From: Ctenosaura bakeri
Lineage: Eukaryota; Chordata; Lepidosauria; Squamata; Iguanidae
NCBI GenBank assembly: GCA_948474755.1
Contig: CAOLHI010001854.1
Span: 124,001 to 188,000 of the forward strand
Reading direction: 5' to 3'
Length of the DNA: 64,000 nt
The translations under genes and the position numbers were made by a program. The notes under the pieces are model-generated. The model searched no databases. It saw only the letters and a program-made list of their open reading frames with translations, and was not told the origin of the DNA. This document shows, in pieces, positions 35,203 through 47,704 of the stretch (positions within the stretch are counted from its first letter, which is position 1; each line of letters starts with the position of its first letter).

Positions 35203-35398
35203 GGCTATTTCTACACTGTTATAGTGCTCTATTCCACTTTCAACATCCTGTGGAATTCTGGGGTTTGTAGTTTCCTGAGGCCAAAGAGCTCTCTGGCTGA
35301 GAATTCTAAAGGCTCCTCTTTAAACTGCTAGCCCCTAGATTCCATTGGACATTAAAAGTGGAATAATAGCACTATAACAGTGTAGTGCAGAAATGGTC
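35203..35398. mobile_element. Harbinger-like MITE, diverged
   Basis: The left arm starts ggctatttctacactgttat and the right arm ends agtgtagtgcagaaatggtc. The inner tcaacatcctgtggaattct and mirrored gattccattggacatt segments match the 29488 copy. The target duplication is not readable. Confidence 0.72.
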
Positions 35399-35399
35399 A

Positions 35400-36720
35400 G
35401 CTGTCTACAGGATTAATGATAGGAAGAGTAACTAACTAAGTGAGATATTTCTGTGTACCTGTGCTCTAGCAGATCAATCTGATGTTGACAGTTTGTAAAC
35501 AGTAATGACTGTGGGTTCTATGGATTGTTTGTAACACTACTACACTCCTTGGAGTTTCTTGTCACACTGTATTTAAGGTTTCACTGACCTGCCTGTTTCA
35601 GCACATAGAACCGGTCTACTTCTCACCATGGGGCAGACCAGACTGACAATTCTAAAGGTAATTATTTTCCAAAAAACATTGCCCAGCAGTTTGCATTATG
35701 CCCTTTTTCATCTCTTCTGGTTATTAACATAATTGCGCCATGGGTAGGAACCAGATGTGAGCCAGGTAACAAAAATCAAAGAGCAAAGCCAATAGTTAAA
35801 ACCAAAGAATGTTAATTAGGACTGAAAGACAAGCCAGGAGGAAGGAACAAGACAGAGGTCAGGACTCAGGACTGAAGACAGAAAGAGGCAAGATGAAGAA
35901 AAACTGCAGGTACGGGGATAAATCTGAGGTCAGCAATCCTTCTCTTACTTCTTCCTGTTTAGAAGGATACAGTGACCAGCCTGAGTGTTGATTTAGCCCA
36001 GAGCCTGAGCATACTTCACAGAGAAGGTATTGCCTGAAGTTCAGTGATCACCACTACGGTGAATGTCCATAGTTCTCAATAGCTTCTCATATTGATTTGC
36101 ATAAGACAGTCTTTCAAATATTTTTTGTTAATTGTTTAAGGCCATGAAAGACATTTTTAAAAGAAAAAGAAAAAGAAAAAGAAAAAAAACACTTTATTGT
36201 TCAGAGCAATATTTATCTGTCAGAGGCAGCTGGACAAATGGCTGTTTACAATAAAAAAAAGTAGACCTATACAAGATTGTGAATTTTGTCAAAGTGTTGC
36301 TATTATTCTCTCTCCCTAAAATATCTGGGATTCAGATCACACTCTTCCATACAAGAGTTGTGTAGATCACACCCTTCTACACAAGACTTGTCCAATTGCT
36401 TAGGTTATAATCAGAGGCCCTTCCTGAGTTCCTCTTTCTTTTGGAATGAAGTTATAGAATGAAGTAGAGAGGAGCCATTTCCAGTTAAAGCACTTCTGGA
36501 GACACAGCGATGGTGATTGGTCTGGGGTCTGGAATTCTGAAGTATCCCTAAGTGTACTTTGGGGCCACATTCTCTTTCACACTGTGATCTTTCATTCATT
36601 TTGGCACCAACTCATGCAGTTGTGTTTAGCATCTTCATGTCTCCACACCTTCTCTAGGCAGCTCCAAGGGGACCCAGATGCATTCCATTCTTGTTTTTAT
36701 AAGACTTCAAGTCTTATCTC
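35400..36720. other. Unique stretch with an A-rich tract
   Basis: A GAAAAA tract lies at 36158-36190. The 35810-35900 segment is purine-rich (aggactgaa and ggtcaggact words) and may be a repeat, but was not assigned. Confidence 0.35.
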
Positions 36721-36721
36721 A

Positions 36722-36830
36722 ATCCCATCGTTCATTGACTGATTTAATTTATATTCTTCCTTACTCCCAATATGGGACCCAAAGCAACTTACAATGGAAA
36801 TTAAAATAAAATAGCTAGAATAATAGCAAA
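36722..36830 (-). mobile_element. L2-type 3' tail fragment
   Basis: On the minus strand the end of a LINE/SINE 3' region can be read: the complement of atttaatttatattcttcct, then actcccaatatgggacccaa, then agcaacttacaa. This is the common L2-like tail of squamate repeats. Confidence 0.5.
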
Positions 36831-36894
36831 AATGTTTAAGAAGCTTTAATCAATCCATCCAAATAAAACATTAATTTAAGAATGATCAAAAGCA

Positions 36895-37340
36895 TATTAA
36901 ATACATATTACATATCCTCAGGTCCAGACTTGAAGACCATATCTCCCTATACAAACCTGCCAGAGTATTAAGATCCTCAGGATCCCATTTGGTGAAATCA
37001 TGGGAGAAGGCTTCTCAATGGCTTCTGCAACCCTATGGAATTCTTTTCCAAAGAACAGACCGCTTTCCTATTCTCCTTTTGCCAGCAAGCAAAAACCTTT
37101 CTTGTTTACACAGGCATCTAACGATTATTTGTAAAGACCCTTCTTATGAGGATGGAAGGCACTCTGATTTTAACTTTTGTATATTTTTATTGATATTATC
37201 TTGTTTAATATAGGGTTTTAAAAATGATATTTTATTGTTTTTTAATTTTATTACTGTATCTTTAGATAATGCTGCCTTATTGTTTGTGAGCTGCTGTGGA
37301 TCCTACACAAGAAGAAAACACAATCAATCAATAAAATATT
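36895..37340 (+). mobile_element. L2-like LINE 3' end
   Basis: The codon-like text tatggaattcttttccaaag fits the conserved W-N-S-L-P segment before L2-type 3' ends. It is followed by the tttcttgtttacacaggcat segment, then a long TTTTA-rich 3' UTR and a gtgagctgctgtggatcc end with a CAAT-type tail (caatcaatcaata). Confidence 0.55.
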
Positions 37341-37344
37341 CTTC

Positions 37345-37700
37345 TACCCCAAGCACTTAGGAGCTAAGGGACTGTTTAAATAAGAGAGTATTTGCACGCC
37401 AGCAAAAAGATACCAGAGAGGAGAGTAATCCAGCCACCCTTGGGAGGGAGTTCCATAACCTAAGGGAAGCTACGAAGAAGGAGTTCTCCTCCATCCTCAC
37501 CAGAAAAGCCTGTCAGGGTAAAGGGTTGGAAAGAAAGCCCTTCCCTGAAGACTGTAAAAGTGAGGCAGGCTCACATACATGGATATTGGCTTTCAGGTAG
37601 CCTGGACCTAAACCATGTAGGGGCCTTATATAGCAGGACTTTCTTGGAAAGATTTATTCAGAAGAGGCTCTCTCTCAAGTGAGAGGGTTTGACATGTCCA
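37345..37700. repeat. Unclassified interspersed repeat
   Basis: The segments gggagggagttccataacct, gtagcctggacctaaacc and atgtaggggccttatatagc recur in reptile genomes as part of an abundant retroelement 3' region. The family was not resolved. Confidence 0.4.
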
Positions 37701-37704
37701 CAGT

Positions 37705-40480
37705 CAGCTGGTGGTTTCTGTGGATGAGTGGGATTCACATCTTGGTCTCCTAGATCCCTAATCCAACAATGAAACAATTACAGCATACGTGCTGTCTAAG
37801 ATGCCCTTAGGAGAAATCAAAAGGCTGAAAAAGGAATATACTTTTCAGAAAGTCTTGCCTGCCATTGATTTATTTCTAGTTCCCAAATTTAGAATTATTA
37901 TTAAATAGAAGGCAGATTAAAAGTAATATCATTGGAGAAATTTCTGGTTACAAGATTTCTCTCCACTTGTTCCATGCTTTTGGTGCTGAGCCATTGCATA
38001 AATGAGTATCTTCAATTTGTTCCTTCTGTTTTGTTTCCTTTCATACCACTATTTTGGTAAGATTATTGCCTCTTATAGGTTTGTATTGCTACTCAATTAA
38101 CTTGATATACTTCTTCAGAAAGTGAACTTAACTCCTTAATCCACTTTTAAACTGTGCACTGCAAATAATCTCTGTTGCTCATCTACTTGTACAAAGCTTT
38201 TACATTAACACTGTGTATGTGTTTAAATGTGACCATATGGAGTTCAAAAGCCATTGTCATTCTCACAACAGTCATACCATCTTGATAAAACCTGGTACCT
38301 ATTTGCAAATTCATGTGTTCATATTATTTTAGCTAAAACTATTTGGCCAAATCAAAATAGGATAATTAAAAGAAATAAATGTAGCCCTACCCAAGTTAAA
38401 ATATTTCAGTTTACATTTCTAATTATTGCATGGTGGAGTGTGGGGAGACTGTCCAAACTATACTCAGACACTTGGGATTTTAGAAAGATGTGTCTTGCCT
38501 TTTTGAGAATATTCAACATTATTTTGTTCTCTAGGCAGTGAGCTGGTCAAATTCTTATGACTGAGCCTTTGTTCCATTTCCAAGAGGCTATGAAAATGCT
38601 TCTGTGATACAGCCCTTGGAATGGTCATTGTGCTGCTCCACGCCATTCTGCATGGGACATTAAACCAATCATCTGTCCCATTTAAGATAATTCAAGATAC
38701 CACATCATTCTGAGAACACTGGTGCTATTAACTGTGCAATGACATAATTGGGTCTTGGTTCAATATCTCCTCAAGAATAGGGAAATTGTTGTCCATTCAA
38801 GCATATTGCTGTTGCATTTAAAAATCTGCCTAATACACTGTCATCCATTTAAGAACTATTCTTGACAGGAGAAAATGTAAAGTTGTCTCGCCTCTCTTAT
38901 ATTTATAGAACTGGCATTCTGCAAAGATCACTATTTATATCTTTAACCTTGCTTTCAGTAGCGTAAGTATGCAGAGTTGGCTGCAAGGAACATTATTATA
39001 TTTTCCTGTGTTCTGTCAGTATTTTAAAAAACCAGCTTCTTAAAGTGAATCAGTGGAATTATAAATCTGAGACGATGCTTTCACCTTAGATGCTATGAGG
39101 TGGGGTAGGGACCAAAATAGCTGTCGTATGTCATTTCTGGTAGACAGATGTTTTGAATATCTTTTGCTCTGCATTTGAAGACAGCAATAAGAGGCTGCTG
39201 TCTGCTAATAGTAGTAGTAGTAGTAGTGGTGGTGGTGATAATAGAAGCCACTAAGTTAGAAATTTATTTTATGTTACTTGAGGTATTCTATGTGGGAACC
39301 TTTCAAAAGCTTAAATATGAAAAGGAACAAGTTTAAACATGCATGTGCACACTAAAGAGAAAGTCCCACTGGAATGGTAGACGTACATCTGAGTAATCCT
39401 GCATACAATTAAATTCTACATCTTGTAGATCAGTTCTTTGGTGTAATCTTTTGACTGATCTCAATATATGAGCTGATGCTGTTCTTTGTTGCTAAGAAAA
39501 CAAAAGAACATTGGGAAAACAACAGAAAGCTTTGAAAGAAGCCATCTTTGCAAAAGATTGCTCACTCATAGTTAAATTGTAGCAGTGCACATGCTGATTG
39601 CCAAAGCAATGATGGACTGGTAAGGATGTAAACAACACACATTTGAATAAAAATTGTTTCTATGAGCGTGTACTACATCTATCCAACACATGGAGGGGGC
39701 ACAAGAATTGGGTGTCCTATCTGTGCCTAAAATGTTGTGCAGTTCACTAGTCTGTTCTCTCCCACCCAAGCTGAGTACCACATGTGAAAGGAAAAACTGC
39801 CAAGACATCCATGGTATCTCACTTAAACTTCTGATCCTTAGAGGTCACTGGTTAAACCAAAGTGACTAGGTGTCTAGTAGCTCAGCCAGTCCAGTGGGTC
39901 CAGAATCACCCTAAGCTTATCCATAGCAAATTGCTGTCACAGTAGAGCTATTATTAAATATGAATGGCTGTTCATATACATATTAGAATTTGCCATGAAA
40001 TATACTACTATAGCATTTACCCAGACCGGCATAAACTAACAATTAGAAATAGCTCTTGTATTTACCTATGGCATACAACACACAGGGACATGCAGACCTT
40101 CAATGAAGAATAGAAAATGATGTTTCTCTACCTAAGAAACTGATCTCAGGTTAAGTCCAATGTTAATTCTACTTACAGTAGACTCACTGAAGTCAATCTG
40201 ACTTAAGACAGTTGTGACTAACAAGGATATAAATACTGGTTAATTTCAGTCTTGTAAACAAGAATGAGAACTGGTAGTTTAATCAAATTTCTTCCCACTG
40301 TTTTCAAAGAGTAATTGTAGTTCAGGACTTTTTCTTCATACAGTTTTCCACCCAAGAAAATTTGTTTTCTGTTCCACAGCAAGAAGTCCAGTCTAGTTCA
40401 AATAGGCTTACTTAAAATATGGCTGGTGCTGGATGTAGCTCTGAATAACTATCCCATCTGTCTTTGCTCCCTTTTCATTT
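37705..40480. other. Unique stretch with a TAG microsatellite
   Basis: A (TAG)n(GTG)n tract lies at 39208-39240. Short open frames have no recognisable domain. Fragments like aaagtcccactggaatgg (39361) are probably old repeats. Confidence 0.4.
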
Positions 40481-40483
40481 GCT

Positions 40484-40644
40484 CTTCTTCTTCTTCTTCT
40501 TCTTCTTCTTCTTCTTCTTCTTCTTCTTCTTCTTCTTCTTCTTCTTCTTCTTCTTCCTTCCTCCTCCTCCTCCTCCTCCTCCTCCTCCTCCTCCTCCTCT
40601 TCTTCTTCTTCCTCCTCCTCTTCTTCTTCTTCTTCTTCTTCTTC
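40484..40644. repeat. 161-bp CTT/CCT polypyrimidine tract
   Basis: An uninterrupted pyrimidine strand: about 24 CTT units, then about 15 CCT units, then alternating CTT and CCT blocks. Four reading frames through it give homopolymeric Ser, Leu, Phe, Glu, Lys or Arg; these are artefacts of the repeat and not genes. Confidence 0.97.
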
Positions 40645-40796
40645 ATTCACATGTTGACAATACCCACTATTCCATCACATTTCCCCACTATTTTATCAAG
40701 CTCATCAGCTGCAACAGTGAATGTATAATTATACCTGTGTTCCTGATTCATACACACTTGGAATGTATGCACATTGTATATGGAGCCTGTAACTCA

Positions 40797-40882
40797 GGCC
40801 ATTTCTGCCCTAGATTGTTATAGTGCTATTATTCTACTTTCAACATCTTATGGAATCCTGGGGTTTAGGGAGGGGCCTTTGA
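40797..40882. mobile_element. Harbinger-like MITE, left half only
   Basis: Starts GGCCATTTCTGCCCTAGA and runs through atagtgctattattctactt to the central gggaggggcctttgag, where it ends. The right arm is missing. It is followed by a short direct repeat, cttgtacaaatgtg, at 40889 and 40905. Confidence 0.65.
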
Positions 40883-40924
40883 GGTCTTGTACAAATGTGG
40901 CCTTGTACAAATGTGAGGGTGGAG

Positions 40925-42665
40925 TTGAGAGGTACAGTGATATATAAGTGGTGACTCCAGTGGAGGATGTGCCTATGACGGCACCCTCAAAGTATGCTGA
41001 AACTATTGAAAACTGATTCCTGCCAGAAGCCTGGCCAATTATTTTCCTTTGTCAGGTCTGTCAGCAAGGTGACATAACTCCTTTCAACAAGATTAGCACT
41101 GAACAGGAACAAACAAAAGAAGCTGACAGAGTATAGCAGAGAAGATATTTTGCTTCACTAACTAACACACTTCCTCCTAGAATAACTTCTAACAGGTTGG
41201 CTAGAGCATAGCCCATTTTGTCCTTATGAGCCACCATAGAGGATAACTTCTTTTTGAGGATTTTTTTTAGCCTTCAGGGTATTTATTAAAGTGACAGTTG
41301 ATAATCTGAGGGAGGAAAAATATTCCAAAGACAACAGGAGCAACACAAAAAGAAATTGACACTTTTTGTGGTGGCACCCTGACTTTGCATCTGTAAGGTA
41401 CTTTGATTGGTATTGACTGATATTGACATGACAATCTGGTGCTAAAACAAGACATAGTTTTAAAATGTTTCATCTAAGTGTTACTGTTGCATAAAACAAT
41501 GATCTGTCATGATTTTTTTTAAAAAAATTATAATTACATTGTATTTTTATTACTGTGCGTTGGCAGCCTGGAGGCTGTTAGGATGAAAGAAGGTCTATAA
41601 AGCATTTTCAGTAAATAAATAAATCTCCTAAGAGAAGAGTGGAGGAGAAAACAGCAGGCTTTTTCTTTTACACAGTATTTGTCCAGCAGCAACTCTGCAG
41701 CCAGGGAGTAAGAAGGCTTGATGCCTCCAGCTACATCCCCAACTAGATCTGTGTAGGACTGAATGCAGGACTGAATGAATCTAATTGCTCTGCTAAAAAG
41801 CCCTCTGGCAATTCAGACCTACAACCCATAGTGCAAATTCATTTCTGGGTTTAGTCTATACTATATCAATGTGTATATGTGTACAAATGCCGTGTACTTT
41901 CTGAGCAACATTCTGCAAATGATTGTCATAAGAGGCCTAAAATAAAACGCATTAGGAACCAATGCTCATTATATATTGCTGCAACAAGGGTAAAGTAAAA
42001 CACTTTTTAGAGCCCTGGACTTTTTGTTCAAGAGTTCCCTTTTTGTTGATTATTGATCTACTAGATCCACATTAACCAAAATCTATTCTATTGTGACTGG
42101 AAAAGAGTAGCTTTTAATTGTGATATATAATGAGGACAAAGTGAGGAGAGTTGTGCTACAACAGCTCCCTGATCATTTCTTATTTCTGAATGAATCTCAT
42201 CTTTATTGTTAGATATTAAATTGCTTTTATGTCAAAGACAAATCTAGAAAGCAGCAAAAATATATTGTCTCCCCACTTTTTCTTTTTTCTTGCCCCTGAA
42301 TTTTGCTGAGCCCTCAAAGGTTTTGCTTGTTTTATGAGACCTCAATAAAGAGGACAGCTCAAAGGCATATTAAAGATCTTTAACTTGAATTTAAATGCAG
42401 CCAGGAGAATCTTTATTTTTAGAGGAATGGATCGTAGTTTATTTCTCAGGAGAGGTCCAATAGTTGCATTCAGGAAAAGGTTTTTGAAATCTGTATCTCC
42501 CCTCCCCCTGAATGGTCTGGTATTTGCCAGCTAAATTTTTTGGCTGAGGAAATTATAGGATGCTTCTCCTTGGAATCCAATGAGGCTTCATGTGGTTAGA
42601 AGCTTTCAAGTGCTTGTTTCAGCCAGAATGTCCAACAGTTGCTTACAATCACATCTGTCCCTCCA
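40925..42665. other. Unique stretch, no gene seen
   Basis: A short L2-like tail (aaggtctataaagcattttc, then taaataaataaat) lies at about 41590-41625. Otherwise nothing was recognised. Confidence 0.4.
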
Positions 42666-42673
42666 CCAGTATC

Positions 42674-42902
42674 AGAACCTTTCCACACTACATAGTTATA
42701 GCATTATGTTTTACTTCCACTGAATTGCCATGGAAACATCCTGTGGAATCCTGGAGTTAATAGATGGGTGAGGCACTAGAGTTCTCCTGGTGAGAATTCT
42801 AAGTGTCCATCTCTGAATTCCAGATCCCAGGATTTCATGAGATGGAAGCATAGCAGTTAAAGTGGAATTATAGCACAACAACACTGGAGTGTGCAAGGAC
42901 CC
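42674..42902. mobile_element. Harbinger-like MITE variant
   Basis: The left arm is cctttccacactacatagtt then atagcattatgttttacttc. The right arm is agtggaattatagcacaaca then actggagtgtgcaaggacc. The central palindrome (catcctgtggaatcctgg, paired with tcccaggatttcatgagatg) is longer than in the 193-bp copies. Confidence 0.6.
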
Positions 42903-42971
42903 CTTCTCTCTTCTTGAACTCAAACCTTCAAAAAGGAAAATGGAATAAGGGAACTGCTGTTTATAGGACTC

Positions 42972-43138
42972 TCAAGTGTAGTGGTTTGCATTTGGACTAT
43001 GACCCTGCAGACCAAGGTTAGATTTCCTGCTTGGTCATGGAAACCCTAGGAGGTAGCCCCCATAAAACCCCATGATAGGTTCATTTTAGGGTCACTGTAA
43101 GACAGAAAGAACTTGAAGGCACACAACAACAAGAAGAA
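42972..43138 (+). mobile_element. Sauria SINE with internal deletion
   Basis: The head agtgtagtggtttgcatttg leads to the gaccaaggttagatttcctg B-box region, then a shortened middle and the full Bov-B-like tail ending cttgaaggcacacaacaaca. Confidence 0.85.
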
Positions 43139-43261
43139 GATATTAACCAGGCTCATATCTTTCTTACTTGAAAAGATGGAAATTTCACTTGGCAAGGAAG
43201 TTAATTTAAATATGATTTTTGCAAACCTGTGGGTTTTTAATTATGTATTTTCTAAATCAAG

Positions 43262-43327
43262 GATGGTCCTCCAACTTTTGTTCAACTAGAGTTTTCAGTA
43301 TTCCTCACCACTGGTTAGACCTGTTAG
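43262..43327. mobile_element. Older palindromic element, left part (split)
   Basis: Reads gatggtcctccaacttttgt, tcaactagagttttcagtat, tcctcaccactggttagacc. It resumes at 44104 with attgttgagcagtgcagttc and aacaagatctagaggactgg. Together these resemble the short palindromic elements with tccaac/gttgga arms at 44257 and 2104. Confidence 0.55.
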
Positions 43328-44095
43328 CAGTAATGTACTTAAGTCTTTTTCTCCAAGTCTCAAGTTAAGTCTCAAGTCTCTACTTTCAGGTCTCAAGTCA
43401 AGTCTCAAGTCCCTGAAGATATTGTCAAGTCAAGTGTCAAGTCTGGGAGTCAACTTTGTACTTCAACCTCTATTCCAGAATTTCTGGACAGAGCCAAATA
43501 AAGTCAGTTTTAACAATTTAAGCAGAGCTGGCCTTTCATATTTGCAATTTTGCCATCTGCAGCTTCAAAAATGAGGAATAGGATCCTTCTTGCTCCTCAT
43601 TACTGAAGCTTCAAGAGGAAGCTGAAGCCTCGAAAGGAAGGATCTTTCCTCGTTACATTTGCTATTCTTCTCTGAGAAATGTGCCCTGCATTCTGGAAGC
43701 GAGTTTTGTCTTCTGCTCTTAGGAGAAGTTTTAGAAGGCTCCTCTAATATGCAGCAGGGATAGGCTACTGAGCAGACCTCAAGCCCCCTTCAACTCCATT
43801 GCCTAACCCATTTGCTGTTTCCTTCTGGGAAATGCACCCACACTTTGGGCTTCAGACAGATTGTCATGTCACCAGTAGGGGAAAAAAGATGGAAACATTT
43901 TTCAAAATCCTAAGGTTTCTGGATGAATGTGTTATGTTACTGAACGAAGGGTAGCAAGTCAGTCACTAAAAATATACTAGCCTTGAGTCAAGTTGAGTCG
44001 GTGTATCATTTATTGCCAAGTTGAGTCTCAATCAAGTCACTGAAGTGACTTAAGTCTGACTTGAGTCCATCAATTGACTCAAGTCTACATCACTG
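43328..44095. mobile_element. hAT-like non-autonomous element with AAGTC arrays (768 bp)
   Basis: The left end CAGTAATGTACTTAAGTC and the reversed right end CAGTGATGTAGACTTGAGTC are inverted repeats. A perfect 8-bp duplication, cctgttag, flanks the insertion (43320-43327 and 44096-44103), as expected for hAT transposases. Subterminal regions (43340-43445 and 43965-44085) are dense in AAGTC and its complement. The interior differs from the 33313 copy, so the two share ends but not cargo. No transposase frame was found. Confidence 0.85.
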
Positions 44096-44103
44096 CCTGT
44101 TAG

Positions 44104-44165
44104 CATTGTTGAGCAGTGCAGTTCAACAAGATCTAGAGGACTGGATGATTCCTATCTCTGTTCTG
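44104..44165. mobile_element. Older palindromic element, right part
   Basis: The right flank of the split element: gttgagcagtgcagttcaac, then aagatctagaggactggatg. It pairs in inverted sense with the segment at 43262-43300. Confidence 0.5.
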
Positions 44166-44256
44166 TATGGAAAGCCATAGCCTAGCAGTTGGACTGAAAT
44201 ATATAAATAACAACAACTTTAATTAAACTGTTATGTGTCTATTATTCATATGACCA

Positions 44257-44372
44257 ATTAAGTGTGGGCAACTTGTGGCCCTTTTAATGTTATTAGCCCT
44301 AGCCAACACAGCTGAAAGTAAGGAATGCTGGGTTTTGCAATCCAACAACATCTGCAGGGTCACATAAGAAGC
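44257..44372. mobile_element. Palindromic MITE-like element
   Basis: The left arm gtgtgggcaacttgtggccc and right arm caacaacatctgcagggtca are diverged inverted copies around agccctagccaacacagctg. Confidence 0.5.
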
Positions 44373-44374
44373 CT

Positions 44375-47300
44375 TTGCATGTAAGGGAATAGGAATTCAT
44401 GACTTCCACATGAAATGCACAACAATCTGTCTAAAACTGGCTGCTTCCAGATGGGTAAAAAGTCTCACCAATGCCTGTTTTGTTTTATTTTTTCCTTTAT
44501 AAATCAGTTTTATTTCTGATATCCAGATAATGTTTTGTTTGTCCCACATATATTTCAATAAAATTCTGGTAACACTGAAGGTGGATTTATTTTTAACTCA
44601 ACAGATTCAAAATGAAATGGAATGGTTACTTACTTGTGTGTTTCTATTAGCCAATAGTATAAAATGGTGCAAAACTATGCTATCTTGACAAACATCCCCC
44701 ACTATGGTGACAATTTAGAAGAAAATTCCATAAATTCTTAATAGCAAGTCTATACCTTAATTTTTGTTTACATGGGAATGGTTTCTACAGGTGTTATAAT
44801 ATTATTGATCTAACAACCTGTTGCTGTTTTCTGTGTAGCTGTGGTAAAATGTTTTAACACAGGAGTGAGCAACTCTAAAAGGTGTAGGACTAATTTTTGC
44901 TCCTGTATCCACACATCTCTCTCAAATATCAGTCCCAAAATAGCCAGAAATGGGAACCAGACATTACTTCTGATTTCATTTTTGTCTGATTTTTGACAGC
45001 TGGATTTTTCTGGGAGAGGGGTGAGTTCTTTCTACTATCTGTCATTCCTCCAAGAATGATGGCTCACTGATTTCTGTCATATATCAAACAGGCACCCCAA
45101 AAACTGAGGGTGTGGGGGCTTCACAGGGTTTTGGGGGGTTCTGACAGGATTCTGGGGCTCTGGAAAAAAAGTTGCTGGGCTGTATTTAGGCCACAGACAA
45201 CAGTTGCTCCCCCCACCACATCTTAATAGAACTGTTAACAGAAGAGAGTTAACTTCTGATTGAATCCTTACATCAGCAGTTTTGGATGAAAATGGTATGC
45301 AAAACACTTAATTAACACAGATAGATACCTGCTTAAAGTGCAATCTATTAGTTGAACTGTCAGTTCTGGGAATATGAAATAGACAGCTGTGTAACCCAGT
45401 TAGATGAACTTTCTGCTTCATATCTACCCCGGAGATCATTAGCCCATGGTACAGTTCTAAAACAAACAAAAGAAATGGGGTAGAGTTGTCATAAAAAATG
45501 TAAACATTTTCACCTGCGCTACATTGTAATTACTATTCATGTCTATATACTTGAGCTATTGACCCAGCTTCAGTGTATACCTGGATTTATGCAATTGTCA
45601 TTCTGTGTCCATTTACCTTTAAATAGATGGCAGTAGCCTGCAGGTAGCTCAATAACTAATTTAAGCCCTAATGTACTATCTTTAATTATGTATCAATCAC
45701 ATCACATTTAACTGCTATGTGGCAGAAAGAATACCCCCTCTTACATCCCAAGGAACACTTGAATAGCCACTAGCTCCTTATCCCAGGAAACTGATCTCAT
45801 GGAGATGTCATTTTGATAGCTCAAATAGCCTTGCAAACAGGTATGATGGATTAGGGATGGAGAACAAATTTGAATTTCCCATGAACATATCTTAATTTGT
45901 AGTTCCCAAATTGAAATCTGAACAGAAGCACACTTGCAGATGGAAATTTGCTCTGAAACTCACGCTGAAACTCCAATCCAGTCAACAGTCCCCTCTCCTC
46001 AAAAAAGTATGACAAAATGTAAACTTGAGGGAAACACATACAAAGCATATGTTTTACTAGAAATCTGCATGTAAAAAATGCATGTATTACTATAAATTAC
46101 ACAGAATATGCACTGTGTCCAGGGAGACTGCTTGAACAAATAGGTATATTAGGGAAAAAAGTGTACTTTGATGTGCAACTTAATGCACAAAACAGAATCT
46201 GGGTTCCAAAATGCATATCAATATTGATTTTCTTTTGGACATAGAAGAAACTGAAGAGAGACAGAGACATTCACAGATCCCTGGGGGTAGGATTCTTAAA
46301 CTGCATCAATATGCAAAAGTTGGTGTGGAAAATTAGAGATCAATATATTTAGGTGTTCTCCAGAGAAGGTAGGACTTACCGATCTTATTGGAAAAATAAA
46401 TGAATGCAATAGTCCAAAAAAGGTTTTGCCCAGAGGTGTAGGTACAAGAGGGAACAAAAAAGAGGACATTGTCCTCCCAAATAAGAATTCTGTTTCCCCC
46501 AAATAAAGTTTTCCTTGAATCTCCAGATTTCAAACATCACACTAATTTGAAACTGTAGTTGAGCACTGAAAAATACAGTTTAGACAATCCTAAGAAAAAG
46601 GGCAGGGAAAGTAAAAAGTTCAAGGTGTGAATGTTTTTCACTGTCTCACTCTTGGCAATACTAGAAATTTAAGAACTGACATAAAATTTCATTTGAGGGG
46701 CAGAATTCTTCCAAAAATACTTAAAATAATTACTCCTGTAGTTTGAGCAAAGACATAATACAGCAGTTTAAAAACCAGAAAACAAGAGCACGTTTAATAA
46801 AGGCACCTCTTTCTACCGGCTCAGAATTCTATCCCTTGATTTTGAGGAGTTGTGGGTTACCTTGATGTTTTTCACTGAAGTACAGCAATTATTGAGCTTA
46901 AGTGCCTTATTTATCACTGATCTGGAAAAGGTTTGCGCATTCTTGTCATTGTCTTCAAGACAATTTGAAAATGTGATATGTGCTACTTGTGGCCAGAAAG
47001 TTAGGAATCATAGTTTTTTACTTATTCATTTTGTTCTGTGTAGTGATGATGCTGAAATTCATAATTGGTTGGTTCCTATATCAAATCTACTCTACTCATA
47101 AACCCTCTGTGTATAATGACACTTGACTTTGATCCAATGGGATTGTAATATGTTCATAAGCTGCACACTTTGATGTCATGATTTCTCTTTTCTATGTCTG
47201 TTCAGTTTGGTGGTTTGCATGACTTAAGAAACCAAATGCCATCATCTCTGTATATCCTCAGATGTTGCTTACCGTTAACCATTAGATGCCGAGAATACTA

Positions 47301-47690
47301 CGAATTCCCAGTGAGGCAGTGAAAATGTCCAGTATTTACAGATCTTAAGAATGATGTTACTTTAAACTTGTAGCTGGGTTTTTTTTTTTTTTGAACAGAA
47401 TTAAATTTGGATCTGAAGCCAAATTACAAAGATGGGTAACTTTTAAATACAGGTACACATATTTTGAGGGAAATTGAAGGATGGCCTCATCAAATGGCCT
47501 CAATCCTCATCAGATTATCATTCAAAGTGCCAATCAGATTTTCTTTGACAGAAACCGTACTTGACCCATATCTGACATTGTAGTTAAGCAGTGTCCTTTG
47601 TTGTCTTGTGCCTTCTCCACTGGACGGGAGATGAAATCGTTGAAACAGTTTTGAAGAGTGCTGAATTTAGCTGAATTTAGCTTTCCCAGT
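44375..47690. other. Unique stretch, no gene seen
   Basis: No recognised repeats apart from homopolymer runs (47379-47392). Several short open frames have no recognisable domain. The 45600-45720 stretch has the AT-rich, motif-dense look of a possible conserved non-coding element, but this cannot be shown from one sequence. Confidence 0.4.
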
Positions 47691-47704
47691 AGGTGAAGAA
47701 ATAG

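Noticed and set aside
40408..40823. Open frames of up to 119 codons on both strands
   Set aside because: They arise from the CTT/CCT tract and give homopolymers of Ser, Leu, Phe, Glu, Lys or Arg with no unique domain.
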